Of a DNA stretch of 35,246 bases, positions 24,960-35,220 are shown in pieces. This DNA comes from Planctomycetaceae bacterium (GTDB lineage Bacteria > Planctomycetota > Planctomycetia > Planctomycetales > Planctomycetaceae). The notes below the pieces were generated by a model. The model was not told the origin of the DNA, did no database searches, and worked only from the letters and a program-made list of their open reading frames with translations. Each line of letters starts with the position of its first letter. The stretch's first letter is position 1. The translations under genes and the position numbers were made by a program. The DNA lies in NCBI GenBank assembly GCA_002722955.1, contig PBMZ01000210.1, forward strand, positions 1 through 35,246. Direction: 5' to 3'.

Positions 24960-26069
24960 ATGAAGCTTATCTGTCATCGAGCGTCTTTGTCTGCCGCGTT
25001 GCAAACTGTCAGCGGTGTTGTTCCGACTCGAACTCCCAAAGAGATTTTGAAGAACACGAAACTCTCTGTTGTGGATGGCGTGGCCACTTTGATTGGAACT
25101 GATCAGGAAGTTGGTATCCGTTACGAGATCCCCGGTGTCGAGTCTGACACTCCTGGAGAAGTCTTGCTGCCAGCTTCCCGTTTGTTGTCTATCTTGCGCG
25201 AAGTGACATCTGAGAACGTCGACTTTGACATCAACGATTCGACGATTCGCATTATTGCCGGCACCAGTGAATTCAAGCTTTCGGCAGAAGACCCGACCGA
25301 GTTCCCTCCTGTGAGCGGCTTCGATCCGAACGAAGCGTTTTTGACCGTTCCGAGCAAAGCGTTACGCGAACAGATTCGCCGCACGGTCTTCGCGACGGAT
25401 GTGGAAAGTACGCGGTATGCGTTGGGCGGTATTTTGCTTGAGACCGAAGCCGATCGATTGAATTTGGCGGCTACCGACAGCCGCCGACTTGCCGTTTGTG
25501 GTGTGTCGGCCAGTGGAAGCTGTGCCGATGCTGCGGCTTCACCAGTTGTGCCATCAAAGGCGATGCAACTGATTGAACGCTCGATCAGTGATGATTCCCA
25601 GGAAGTAGCTTTGGCGATTCGTGGCAACGACGTCGTCGTCCGAAGTGGCCGCTCGACAATCTACAGCCGTTTGGTAGATGGCCGCTTTCCAAAGTATGCC
25701 GACGTGATTCCTCAACAGTCGAATGTGGTGATCGACTTCGTGGTGGGCCCGTTGTACTCGGCGATTCGGCAAGCTCAGATCGTCACGAACGAAGAAAGCC
25801 GCGGTGTTGATTTCCATTTCGAAAATGGAAACTTGATGCTGAAGAGTGTAGCTGCCGACGTTGGCGAATCGACGATTGAATTGCCAATCAGTTACGATTA
25901 CGAACCGCTGCGGATTACCTTTGATCCTCGTTATGTGGCGGACTTTTTGAAGATTCTCGGTGCTGAGACCAACGTCAAACTTCACTTGATCGATGGTGAA
26001 AGTGCCGCAGTATTCCGCACGGACGACGGATATGTTTACGTCATCATGCCGCTTGCTCGTGAGCAGTAG
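24960..26069 (+). CDS. dnaN: DNA polymerase III beta subunit (sliding clamp)
   Basis: Forms the ring-shaped processivity clamp of the replicative polymerase. The 369-residue length is standard, with the expected three topologically repeated domains. Typical segments are LQTVSGVVPTRTPKEILKN at the start, EILLPASRL-like GEVLLPASRLLSILRE, FKLSAEDPTEFPP, ALGGILLE followed by LAATDSRRLAV, and YVYVIMPLAREQ at the end (usual MPMRL). It lies 328 bp after dnaA, and dciA follows after 93 bp. The small gap downstream holds a palindromic repeat. Confidence 0.97.
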   Translation: MKLICHRASLSAALQTVSGVVPTRTPKEILKNTKLSVVDGVATLIGTDQEVGIRYEIPGVESDTPGEVLLPASRLLSILREVTSENVDFDINDSTIRIIAGTSEFKLSAEDPTEFPPVSGFDPNEAFLTVPSKALREQIRRTVFATDVESTRYALGGILLETEADRLNLAATDSRRLAVCGVSASGSCADAAASPVVPSKAMQLIERSISDDSQEVALAIRGNDVVVRSGRSTIYSRLVDGRFPKYADVIPQQSNVVIDFVVGPLYSAIRQAQIVTNEESRGVDFHFENGNLMLKSVAADVGESTIELPISYDYEPLRITFDPRYVADFLKILGAETNVKLHLIDGESAAVFRTDDGYVYVIMPLAREQ

Positions 26070-26104
26070 ATTTGTGGCTTCTTGCCGAGAAATCGATGCC
26101 CATT

Positions 26105-26132
26105 GTAACCCGACGCGTGAGCGAGGGGTTAC
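26105..26132. repeat. Palindromic repeat (VTRRVSEG type)
   Basis: GTAACCC (26105-26111) and GGGTTAC (26126-26132) enclose an inner CGC/GCG pairing, giving an imperfect hairpin in the 93-bp gap between dnaN and dciA. The forward translation reads VTRRVSEG, a peptide I remember as common in spurious planctomycete ORFs, so this looks like a dispersed element. Confidence 0.6.
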
Positions 26133-26162
26133 TTTGGGTAGCGGAGCCAATCAGAGTCAGCG

Positions 26163-26510
26163 ATGAAAGAGAATGGACCTCAACACATCTCTGGCGCTCT
26201 CTCGAAAGTCATCGCATTGCGGGGGCTTGCCCGAAAGAAGAGTGTTTCGCAATTCGAAGATGCTTGGCGAGAAATCGCTGGAGACGTGATTGCCTCGCAA
26301 ACACGTGTTGTGGTCTTGCGGAACCGTGTGCTACACATCGACGTGAACAATGCGGCTTTGCTGGGTGAGTTGTCCGGGTTTCATAAGCCGTCGTTGCTGA
26401 AGCGGCTGAAAGAAATCGCCGGGGCCAAGGTGATTCAAGATATCAAGTTTCGCTTGAACGGAAACGTCGGCAAGAAGGCGTCCCAACCAAGTGATGACGG
26501 CTTGCAATAG
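26163..26510 (+). CDS. dciA: DciA (DUF721) family protein, likely DnaB helicase loader
   Basis: 115-residue protein of the DUF721/DciA family, which helps place the DnaB helicase in bacteria without DnaC/DnaI. The family core is visible: a basic helix (ALSKVIALRGLARKK), FEDAWREIAGDVIASQTRVV, RNRVLHIDVNNAALLGELS and VIQDIKFRL. It lies between dnaN and gyrB, a position where recF and DUF721 genes are often found together. recF itself is absent here. The ATG at 26163 is the natural start. The tail after residue 95 is polar and probably disordered. Role in loading is from the family, not shown by the sequence. Confidence 0.85.
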   Translation: MKENGPQHISGALSKVIALRGLARKKSVSQFEDAWREIAGDVIASQTRVVVLRNRVLHIDVNNAALLGELSGFHKPSLLKRLKEIAGAKVIQDIKFRLNGNVGKKASQPSDDGLQ

Positions 26511-29084
<2,574 letters not shown>

Positions 29085-29126
29085 TGTTCCCCGACAAATG
29101 AATTCACGATGGTTATGGAGTGAATA

Positions 29127-29297
29127 ATGCCAAGACTCTTTCACGGAATTCGATGGTTCTTTCTTGTTGCCCTATTGGTGTCTATTTCCATCGGTTGTGC
29201 TAGCGACGGCGCGAATGATTCGGGCAATGGAAACGGCAGCAATATTCAGAGCGACGATAACGAAGAAGAACAATACGGCAGCGGCCCGCGCGAGTAG
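29127..29297 (+). CDS. Small lipoprotein, 56 residues
   Basis: Short gene not long enough for usual ORF cutoffs. The product begins MPRLFHGIRW and continues with a hydrophobic stretch FFLVALLVSISIG, then Cys24 as a likely lipobox cysteine (SIGC). The mature part is rich in Gly, Asn, Asp, Ser and Glu and ends GSGPRE. The ATG at 29127 has GGAG seven bases upstream, a strong ribosome site. It lies 42 bp after gyrB on the same strand and could ride on its transcript. No family is recognised. The clear signal sequence and ribosome site support it; the -3 serine of the lipobox is unusual. The Lnt encoded at 5.1 kb would be its processing enzyme. Confidence 0.7.
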   Translation: MPRLFHGIRWFFLVALLVSISIGCASDGANDSGNGNGSNIQSDDNEEEQYGSGPRE

Positions 29298-29313
29298 TTC
29301 GTAGCGATCTTTC

Positions 29314-29346
29314 AAAGTAGCCATCACTCTCCGAGTGATGAGCCTT
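29314..29346. repeat. Left 33-bp inverted repeat (TAGCCATCACTC type)
   Basis: 33 bases that recur in inverted orientation at 30048-30080 with one mismatch. The unit itself is an imperfect hairpin (ATCACTC tcc GAGTGAT). It starts 16 bp after the small lipoprotein stop codon. Confidence 0.8.
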
Positions 29347-29373
29347 CTTCTTAAACATCAAAATACCGTTTCG

Positions 29374-29862
29374 CTAAGATTCTGGCTGATCCTTTTGCTT
29401 GTTGAACCAACGAATCAAAGCCAGGGCAATTGCATGTAGGGTCGCAACGACCAATCCGAGGACGAGTCCGTAGATTGTGCAAAAGGCGAGCATTGTCAAA
29501 TCGAGTTCAAGCGTCGGTTCGCCGAACTTCGGGATCACATTGGGATTGGTGGGTGCAAGCCGATTTCTGATGACGATAATTAAGCCAAGCAAGAAGAGGC
29601 TTCCCGATCCGGTTGTAACTCCGATGCACACACACTTCTCGAAGGTTTGCTGGCGGAACTCAAGTACAAATGCGATTCCTAACCAGAACGATCCCCACCA
29701 AAGCAGTACACCGATCTGATGAACATGCGCCAAAACTTCGGGACTAAAAAGACGGAAAGCGAATTCCAGTGCGATGTTGCCGGCAGCTACGCATAACATC
29801 ACTTTCCAAACTCGCTGGAACTCGGTCCGCGTGATTAGCTTCTGGGTTGCATTGCTTTCCAC
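29374..29862 (-). CDS. Small multi-pass membrane protein
   Basis: 162-residue protein of unknown function with about four hydrophobic segments (roughly residues 20-38, 50-66, 80-98, 127-150), short polar ends and a loop rich in Pro/Asn between the third and fourth. The start is GTG at 29862 with a weak ribosome site, so it could begin later. The gene lies inside a segment bounded by 33-bp inverted repeats, and a four-way-junction sequence lies 41 bp upstream of its start. No family is recognised. Coding status rests on the open frame and the hydrophobic pattern. Confidence 0.6.
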   Translation of the reverse strand: MESNATQKLITRTEFQRVWKVMLCVAAGNIALEFAFRLFSPEVLAHVHQIGVLLWWGSFWLGIAFVLEFRQQTFEKCVCIGVTTGSGSLFLLGLIIVIRNRLAPTNPNVIPKFGEPTLELDLTMLAFCTIYGLVLGLVVATLHAIALALIRWFNKQKDQPES

Positions 29863-29902
29863 GGAAAGTAGCGTGTTCTATAGAGTTGGCTACGCAGTAT
29901 AG

Positions 29903-30003
29903 TATTCGCCCCTGAGTTTATCTCAGGGGTTCTCGCGTCTATGCACTACCTATCCTGTAGTGCAAAAACGCGAGAACCCCCGACGTAAAGTCGGGGGCGG
30001 ATA
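29903..30003. repeat. Four-way-junction palindromic element
   Basis: The sequence nests completely. A closing helix TATTCG/CGGATA (29903-29908, 29998-30003, one G-T) surrounds three directly abutting arms. Arm 1 is CCCCTGAG/CTCAGGGG (29909-29929). Arm 2 is TTCTCGCGT/ACGCGAGAA (29930-29938, 29968-29976), carrying an inner hairpin TGCACTAC/GTAGTGCA (29942-29949, 29957-29964). Arm 3 is CCCCCGAC/GTCGGGGG (29977-29997). No base is unpaired at the junction. It is not a tRNA. It may act as DNA cruciform or as a structured RNA. Confidence 0.85.
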
Positions 30004-30047
30004 GATTTTTATCGGCAGCGTGCCCTGCTTAATTGTCCAGAAACCGC

Positions 30048-30080
30048 AAGGCTCATTACTCGGAGAGTGATGGCTACTTT
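30048..30080. repeat. Right 33-bp inverted repeat (TAGCCATCACTC type)
   Basis: Reverse complement of 29314-29346 with one mismatch. It overlaps the 3' end of the pre-peptidase-domain gene and supplies its stop codon (CTA at 30074-30076 on the plus strand). Confidence 0.8.
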
Positions 30081-32575
30081 TTCTTTTCGATCACTTGCAC
30101 GGTGATCAGATCGGACCACGCGACGAACTTGGTGCTCTTGGCGGGTGAGCTGACTGATTTGATTCGGTTGTCGATTGTGGTGACGGCCTTGTTGGCCTCG
30201 GCGAGTTTTGAAGCGGCTTGCTGAGCTTTTGTTTTGGCTTCGTTCAGCTTCGTGGTTTTCTCTTGCACGGTTGATTGTGCGGTTGGCTTCGCATCGGCAG
30301 TTGCTGTGGTCAGATTCTTCTTAGCTTGATCGAGTTCTTCTTGGGCTGTCTTGACGGCGGCTTTGGCATCAGCGTCGGCCTTTTGATACTTGGCTTGGAG
30401 TTTGGCGATGTGTTTCTTGTTGGCTTCGTAGCGCTCTTTTAAGGGGACGTTCTTCTGATAGTTGGCGATGCCTGTGCCGTGAAGTGCAAACTGGTACGTT
30501 CCTGGTTTGACGTTAAAGTTGCCGTTTGGGGCAAAGTTAATCGTCAGCTTGCCTTCCGCATTTTCGGCGACGTTCACAGTGGGTGCTCCGCGAATCAACC
30601 CATAGAGCGCGAAGGGTGCGACCGTTAGTGTGCCTTTGCGAGTCCCGTTGTCGATGGTCTTGAGTGGTATCTCGAGTTTCTGACCAACTTCGACCGTCCA
30701 AGTCTTATCTTCTAGCGGTTCGATGGCGACGGGAGCTTGCTCAGAGCCGTTCACGCCGAGAGGTACGCGTTGAATCAACCGCGTGCGAACTCGAATTGAA
30801 TCGGCGAAGATGAAGCCCCAAACCAGCGCGGAAAAGCGTGCTTCTCGAACGATTTCTTGCCCGTCAACTTTGGCACGTCCGATGATGCGAATGTCTTGAT
30901 GACTGGTCGGCGCATCCTTGGCAGCCGACACGATCAGTATGCCGCTGTCGACGGTGCCGCTTAAAGTCAACGGCTTCGCAGTCACGCCCGCCGGCAAGTT
31001 CTCGGCCGTGATCACGATGTCGCCTTCAAACGAATCTTGCCGAGGGACGACGATGCGGATTCCGTATTTGCCACCTTGGCGGAGAAGTGGTGTTGTCGAG
31101 AATCCCGTGCGACCGTCGCGGATTGTTTTTTCCGTCATAGCAATCAGCTCGAAGTCGGCAACCGGCTCGCGAATCGCCAAGCGATAACGTTGCATCGTGC
31201 CTCCGGATCCGTAGCGATTGATCAGTGTCACGGCGTAGTCACCGTCTTGATTGGCCGTGAATTGCAGCCCACAATCGTAGGTGTTGGCGTTGATCGCGTT
31301 GCGGCCGTCGGGTTGATACATCGAGGGCAACTCGTCGTTGTCAGCAACTTTTGTTTGCGTCTCTGAGCCATCCTCGCCCTTGCTGATTTTGTGCAGGATA
31401 ATGAAGGGATCGACCGGTGAATCCATGCGATCGGCGATGACGTCGATGGCGTATTTCTTGCCTTTCACAGCCGTGAAGCGAAAGACGTCTTCATCGTTGT
31501 TTTCGTCGAACCTGCCGATTACTTCCGACGGAATCGAGACGGTTTGCACATCGGCTTTACGATCTTCACGGACGATTGGCGAGGTCGCGAATCCCAACCG
31601 AACGATGTTGGAGTTTGCGATGCGATAATTGATGCCCTTGAGCATTCCCTTGCGTGGAGTCCCGCCGAAGTAATCTTTGGGTGTCGAGATTTCCTTGGGC
31701 AATTCGATCTCGACTTCGAGAGCCTCTAGTTGGTGGCCGCCTTCGAAAACACCCTTGGCCAATTTGCCGCCGGGCAAGTTTCGACCGTACAGAGTGTACT
31801 TCTGCTTGCTTCCCGGTAAGCCGGCGGGCGGGTCGATGAAATCGATGTGCGGTCGATCCGAGACGCTCAGCCGATAAAAGTAGTTATCGTTGCCGCGGTA
31901 GAGAATATCGGAGACGGCGACTGTGTACTCGGCGTCGGTGTCGCTTTGGATTTCGACGAATGAGTCGCGGCCATAGCGGTCACGGTTTCTGGTGATTTCG
32001 CGGCCCTTTGCATCGTAGACGACCAGTTGTCCGTCCATGTCGGAATCGATCCGGTCGGCAATCAGCTCGACGAGCACGCGTTGCTTGGCTTTTACGGGGA
32101 TGCGGTACCAGTTGATGGTGCGATCGTCAACGTAACCGTTGACGATCGAATTCACCTCGATTGGCTGTGCTTTGTCGACGGTCGTGTTCGTGTTGATGTT
32201 GTCGATCTCTCGGGAATCGGTGGGTGGAACAACGAAGGCTCGGGCTGTCGAGAGTCCGTAAGCCGACATGGCTCGCACTTCATAGATGCCTGGTGGAGTG
32301 TCCTTGGCGACAGTCACTTCAAACGTGGAACCGGTCATTGGCGGGTTCGGAAAGAACTCGGTCTTGGGATGACGGATCGGCTTCGCGGAGATGCCCGGAT
32401 GCGTGAACGTCAGCCCAGAGAGATCGTCTAAATTGTTACCATAAAAGGAGACGTCTTTCGTCTCGCCCGGTTTGATTGCTCGGGGACGAATCTTTGTTAC
32501 GTCGGCCGTCGGAAGCTGCGCGATGGCAAGATTTGTTGTCAGCAGCAAGGCGGCAGTAACGATGTTTTTTTGCAT
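30074..32575 (-). CDS. Secreted protein with pre-peptidase-like beta domains and a C-terminal coiled coil
   Basis: 833-residue exported protein. A signal peptide of about 20 residues ends near AIAQLP. It is followed by an Ig/IPT-like segment (PRAIKPGETKDVSFYGNNL) and repeated bacterial pre-peptidase C-type beta domains, as in planctomycete subtilisin-associated proteins. Residues about 715-815 are alanine-, lysine- and glutamine-rich and helical (AKLQAKYQKADADAKAAV and similar) and are likely a coiled coil. The gene follows the DUF1549/DUF1553 gene, and I recall such pairs as frequent in planctomycetes. The stop codon lies in a dispersed repeat. No catalytic motif is seen; surface binding or scaffolding is a guess. 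Confidence 0.82.
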   Translation of the reverse strand: MQKNIVTAALLLTTNLAIAQLPTADVTKIRPRAIKPGETKDVSFYGNNLDDLSGLTFTHPGISAKPIRHPKTEFFPNPPMTGSTFEVTVAKDTPPGIYEVRAMSAYGLSTARAFVVPPTDSREIDNINTNTTVDKAQPIEVNSIVNGYVDDRTINWYRIPVKAKQRVLVELIADRIDSDMDGQLVVYDAKGREITRNRDRYGRDSFVEIQSDTDAEYTVAVSDILYRGNDNYFYRLSVSDRPHIDFIDPPAGLPGSKQKYTLYGRNLPGGKLAKGVFEGGHQLEALEVEIELPKEISTPKDYFGGTPRKGMLKGINYRIANSNIVRLGFATSPIVREDRKADVQTVSIPSEVIGRFDENNDEDVFRFTAVKGKKYAIDVIADRMDSPVDPFIILHKISKGEDGSETQTKVADNDELPSMYQPDGRNAINANTYDCGLQFTANQDGDYAVTLINRYGSGGTMQRYRLAIREPVADFELIAMTEKTIRDGRTGFSTTPLLRQGGKYGIRIVVPRQDSFEGDIVITAENLPAGVTAKPLTLSGTVDSGILIVSAAKDAPTSHQDIRIIGRAKVDGQEIVREARFSALVWGFIFADSIRVRTRLIQRVPLGVNGSEQAPVAIEPLEDKTWTVEVGQKLEIPLKTIDNGTRKGTLTVAPFALYGLIRGAPTVNVAENAEGKLTINFAPNGNFNVKPGTYQFALHGTGIANYQKNVPLKERYEANKKHIAKLQAKYQKADADAKAAVKTAQEELDQAKKNLTTATADAKPTAQSTVQEKTTKLNEAKTKAQQAASKLAEANKAVTTIDNRIKSVSSPAKSTKFVAWSDLITVQVIEKKK

Positions 32576-32583
32576 GATATATC

Positions 32584-32620
32584 CAAAGTAGCCATCACTC
32601 GGAGAGCGATGGCTACTTTG
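32584..32620. repeat. Hairpin copy of the TAGCCATCACTC repeat
   Basis: CAAAGTAGCCATC (32584-32596) and GATGGCTACTTTG (32608-32620) are exact reverse complements around an 11-base loop. It is the third copy of the family found at 29314 and 30048, and it sits in the 58-bp gap between the pre-peptidase and DUF1549/DUF1553 genes, next to the former's ribosome site. Confidence 0.8.
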
Positions 32621-32633
32621 CGGTCAGGGGATG

Positions 32634-35132
32634 CTAATGATTGAACAAGAACTCTTTCGAGTTGATCAGCACCCAGATTACGTCTTCGTAGCCTTGTTTT
32701 AAGGCCTTCTGCTCGGTCGTTTGGTTCTTTGGTTCTTTGGCCAAGTCGCGTTGTTTGGCCAGGCGTTTGTTGGCGATTTGGAATTCGGCTTCTGTCGGTT
32801 TTCGGCTGTAACCGTGCAGGAAGATGTTGTTGATCAGCTCGGCTTGATCGGTCTCGGCGTCGCGAGAATATCGATCAGCGGTTCCGCCTGGTGTGCCTAG
32901 GATGCTGTTCATGATGTTCGAGTTGATCAGGTGCAGACTTTGCGTCAAGTCGGCGGTCTCGCTGCGTTCACACTCGCAGGCGGTGTCCATTGATGGGCGA
33001 CCGAATATCCGCAAGAACTCGGAGTGCCTATTCGAGGAATCGTCTGGCAACTCGATCGCACGAACGCCGCGGGGTTGCCATTTGAAGTTGTTCTGGGCTC
33101 CCGCCATATCGTTGATGGCGTCCAACATGACTTCAGCAGAAAAGCGTCGCGGATAGAAGCGAGCGTAGTTCTGATCGTCCTCGCCATTAACCTCATTCGG
33201 CGTGCAATCGCGTTGGTAGGTTTGGCTGTTGCAGATCAATCGGCAAAGCTGCTTTAAGTCGTACTCGGATTCGGTGAAAGCTTTGGCCAGCTTATCTAAC
33301 AGTGCTGGATGAGTCGCCGGGTTGGTGACGCGGATGTCATCTTCAGGCTCGACCAATCCGCGGCCGAAGAAATGTTTCCAGTAGCGGTTTACCAACATCT
33401 TGGCGAAGAAAGGATTCGCCGGGCTCGAGATCCAATCGGCCAGCGCGACGCGTGGATCGCGTTCGGCGGGAATTTCGAGTGGCTCGCCGTCGAGGGGCGT
33501 TGGTTTCAGCTCCAGTCCGCTGGCGGGATTCTTGGCCTTCGCCAATATACGAGTGTGATAATAGATGTCATCTTCCGGCAACTTGGCGACTTCTTTCTTG
33601 CCGATCGTCGAGAAGAACGCGGCAAATCCGTAGTAGTCGTCCTGCGTCCATTTCTCGTATGGATGATGGTGACATTGAGCACAACGGATTCGCACGCCGA
33701 GGAAGACCTGAGCAATATCGGCCATGCGATCTTTCGGGTCCTTGACAGCTCGGTACCAAGAAACGGCGGGATTCGTGGCCGACTTGCCTTGAGCGGTTAA
33801 GAGTTCGCGGACGATTTGATCGAAGGGCTTGTTGGCATTTAAGCTGGCTCGGATCCAGGCGTGAAAGGCCGACGTCTCGCGAGCCACTTGCTCCAAATCG
33901 CCGTGACCCTTGTTTCGCAGCACGGAACACCACTTGTTGGCGAACAAGTCGGCGTAGGCCGTGCTTTGCAGCAGCGTCTCAATGTGGTCGGCTCGTTTTG
34001 TTGGCGACTTCGATGCCAAGAACGTTTTGGTTTCTTCAATCGTCGGTAGCCGTCCGGCCAAATCGATCGAAATGCGGCGAATGAAAAACGAATCGTCGCA
34101 GGTTTTCGAAGGGGGAAGGCCAAGGGTCTCGAGCTGAGCGAAAACTTCGTCGTCGATAAAACTCTTCGACTTCGGCAAGTTCGGCGTCGGCTTGCCCAGC
34201 GGGATCGTTGCCATGAACACACCGACGTGTTCCTGAAAGCGAACCATGACGGATGCGGCACCCGTGTAGTCTCGCATTTGCACCAAACCGTGATGGTCAA
34301 CGCTGCACATTTCGGCTTGATTGGCTTTGTAGTCGGCGACTCGCGTGATGTCTCTGGCCGTGCCGTCGCTGAAGAACGCCGTGACCGTCAACTGCTGAGC
34401 CGCGTTCTGAGCGACCACGCGATGTTTGGGCGTGATCTCGATTCGCTCGACCGTGGGATCGCCTTCAGGTCCATACGACAAGCCCGTTTGGATCCAACGC
34501 CTTACGGTTTTGTACGCTTCCGAGCCCTTCTTGATTCGGATTCCGCCGCCGTGAGGCGTCTGCCCGCTAGCCTTGAGCAGCATGAAGCTCTTGTCGGGAA
34601 CAGTGGGGGCAACGCGCCGACCGCGAGACTCTTTCGTCAAGAACTCGAAATCGGTCTCCGGTTCGTAGCCAAGCAATGACAAGCGAAAATTGTTCTTGCC
34701 CGCCGGCGTGCCGTGGCAAGCTCCGCTGTTGCAGCCCGAGCGAGTCAGAATCGGCACGATGTCGTTGGGAAAACTGATAGGCCGCGGCGACTCGAAGTGT
34801 GCAACGCGAATCGGCATGCTCGCCGATCGACCGTCAAGAGTCACGGTCAGCTTCGCCGCACCGTTGGCCAGCGGCTGTAGGTAGCCCGTTTCGCTAATCG
34901 TAGCAATTCCAGAGGGCTCGATCGTCAACTCGGCCTGCCTGGTGACATCCAGAGCCTTCGATGTTGGCCCGCGAGAAACCTGGATCTGTTGTCGCGCACC
35001 GGGTCCAATCAACAACACGGAATCTTGCCCCGGTCCAGCCGAAATCTTGAGCGAATTGGCGTCATTTGCGGAAACTTGCGCCGCGAAAGTGACGACCACG
35101 GAACAAAATAGGCAAAATCTGAAGAACGACAT
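32634..35132 (-). CDS. DUF1549/DUF1553 protein with Ig-like domains
   Basis: 832-residue secreted protein of the planctomycete DUF1549/DUF1553 family. A signal peptide of about 22 residues is followed by a BIG2-like domain (about 25-110) and a CNSGACHG segment (C134, C139, H140), here with CxxxxCH spacing. A second BIG2-like domain (about 220-305) and DUF1549 (about 315-540) follow. DUF1549 contains CAQCHHHPYEKW at about 483, a CxxCH heme-type motif. DUF1553 fills the rest (about 560-800) and includes MLVNRYWKHFFGRGLV. Role unknown; it may be an exported cytochrome-like partner of polymer degradation. It is co-directional with the pre-peptidase protein gene. Confidence 0.92.
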   Translation of the reverse strand: MSFFRFCLFCSVVVTFAAQVSANDANSLKISAGPGQDSVLLIGPGARQQIQVSRGPTSKALDVTRQAELTIEPSGIATISETGYLQPLANGAAKLTVTLDGRSASMPIRVAHFESPRPISFPNDIVPILTRSGCNSGACHGTPAGKNNFRLSLLGYEPETDFEFLTKESRGRRVAPTVPDKSFMLLKASGQTPHGGGIRIKKGSEAYKTVRRWIQTGLSYGPEGDPTVERIEITPKHRVVAQNAAQQLTVTAFFSDGTARDITRVADYKANQAEMCSVDHHGLVQMRDYTGAASVMVRFQEHVGVFMATIPLGKPTPNLPKSKSFIDDEVFAQLETLGLPPSKTCDDSFFIRRISIDLAGRLPTIEETKTFLASKSPTKRADHIETLLQSTAYADLFANKWCSVLRNKGHGDLEQVARETSAFHAWIRASLNANKPFDQIVRELLTAQGKSATNPAVSWYRAVKDPKDRMADIAQVFLGVRIRCAQCHHHPYEKWTQDDYYGFAAFFSTIGKKEVAKLPEDDIYYHTRILAKAKNPASGLELKPTPLDGEPLEIPAERDPRVALADWISSPANPFFAKMLVNRYWKHFFGRGLVEPEDDIRVTNPATHPALLDKLAKAFTESEYDLKQLCRLICNSQTYQRDCTPNEVNGEDDQNYARFYPRRFSAEVMLDAINDMAGAQNNFKWQPRGVRAIELPDDSSNRHSEFLRIFGRPSMDTACECERSETADLTQSLHLINSNIMNSILGTPGGTADRYSRDAETDQAELINNIFLHGYSRKPTEAEFQIANKRLAKQRDLAKEPKNQTTEQKALKQGYEDVIWVLINSKEFLFNH

Positions 35133-35160
35133 AGGAGATATTCCGCCAGGAATAGAGCAA

Positions 35161-35180
35161 GTGGCCCCACGACTCCGCTC
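35161..35180. repeat. Partial copy of the GGCCCC-CGACTCCG repeat
   Basis: GTGGCCCCACGACTCCGCTC resembles the reverse complement of the twin-hairpin element at 21300-21345 (one difference in the first 16 bases). It lies 28 bp upstream of the DUF1549/DUF1553 start codon, on the side of its promoter. Confidence 0.4.
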
Positions 35181-35220
35181 GCCGGGAAATTCCGTTCTCC
35201 ACGAGCGTCGAGTAGGGTGG

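Noticed and set aside
29903..30003. tRNA or tmRNA gene
   Set aside because: The cloverleaf-like fold has no T-arm, anticodon arm or acceptor features, and arm lengths do not fit.
29314..30080. Insertion sequence
   Set aside because: The only gene inside encodes a membrane protein with no transposase motif, and no target duplication was found.
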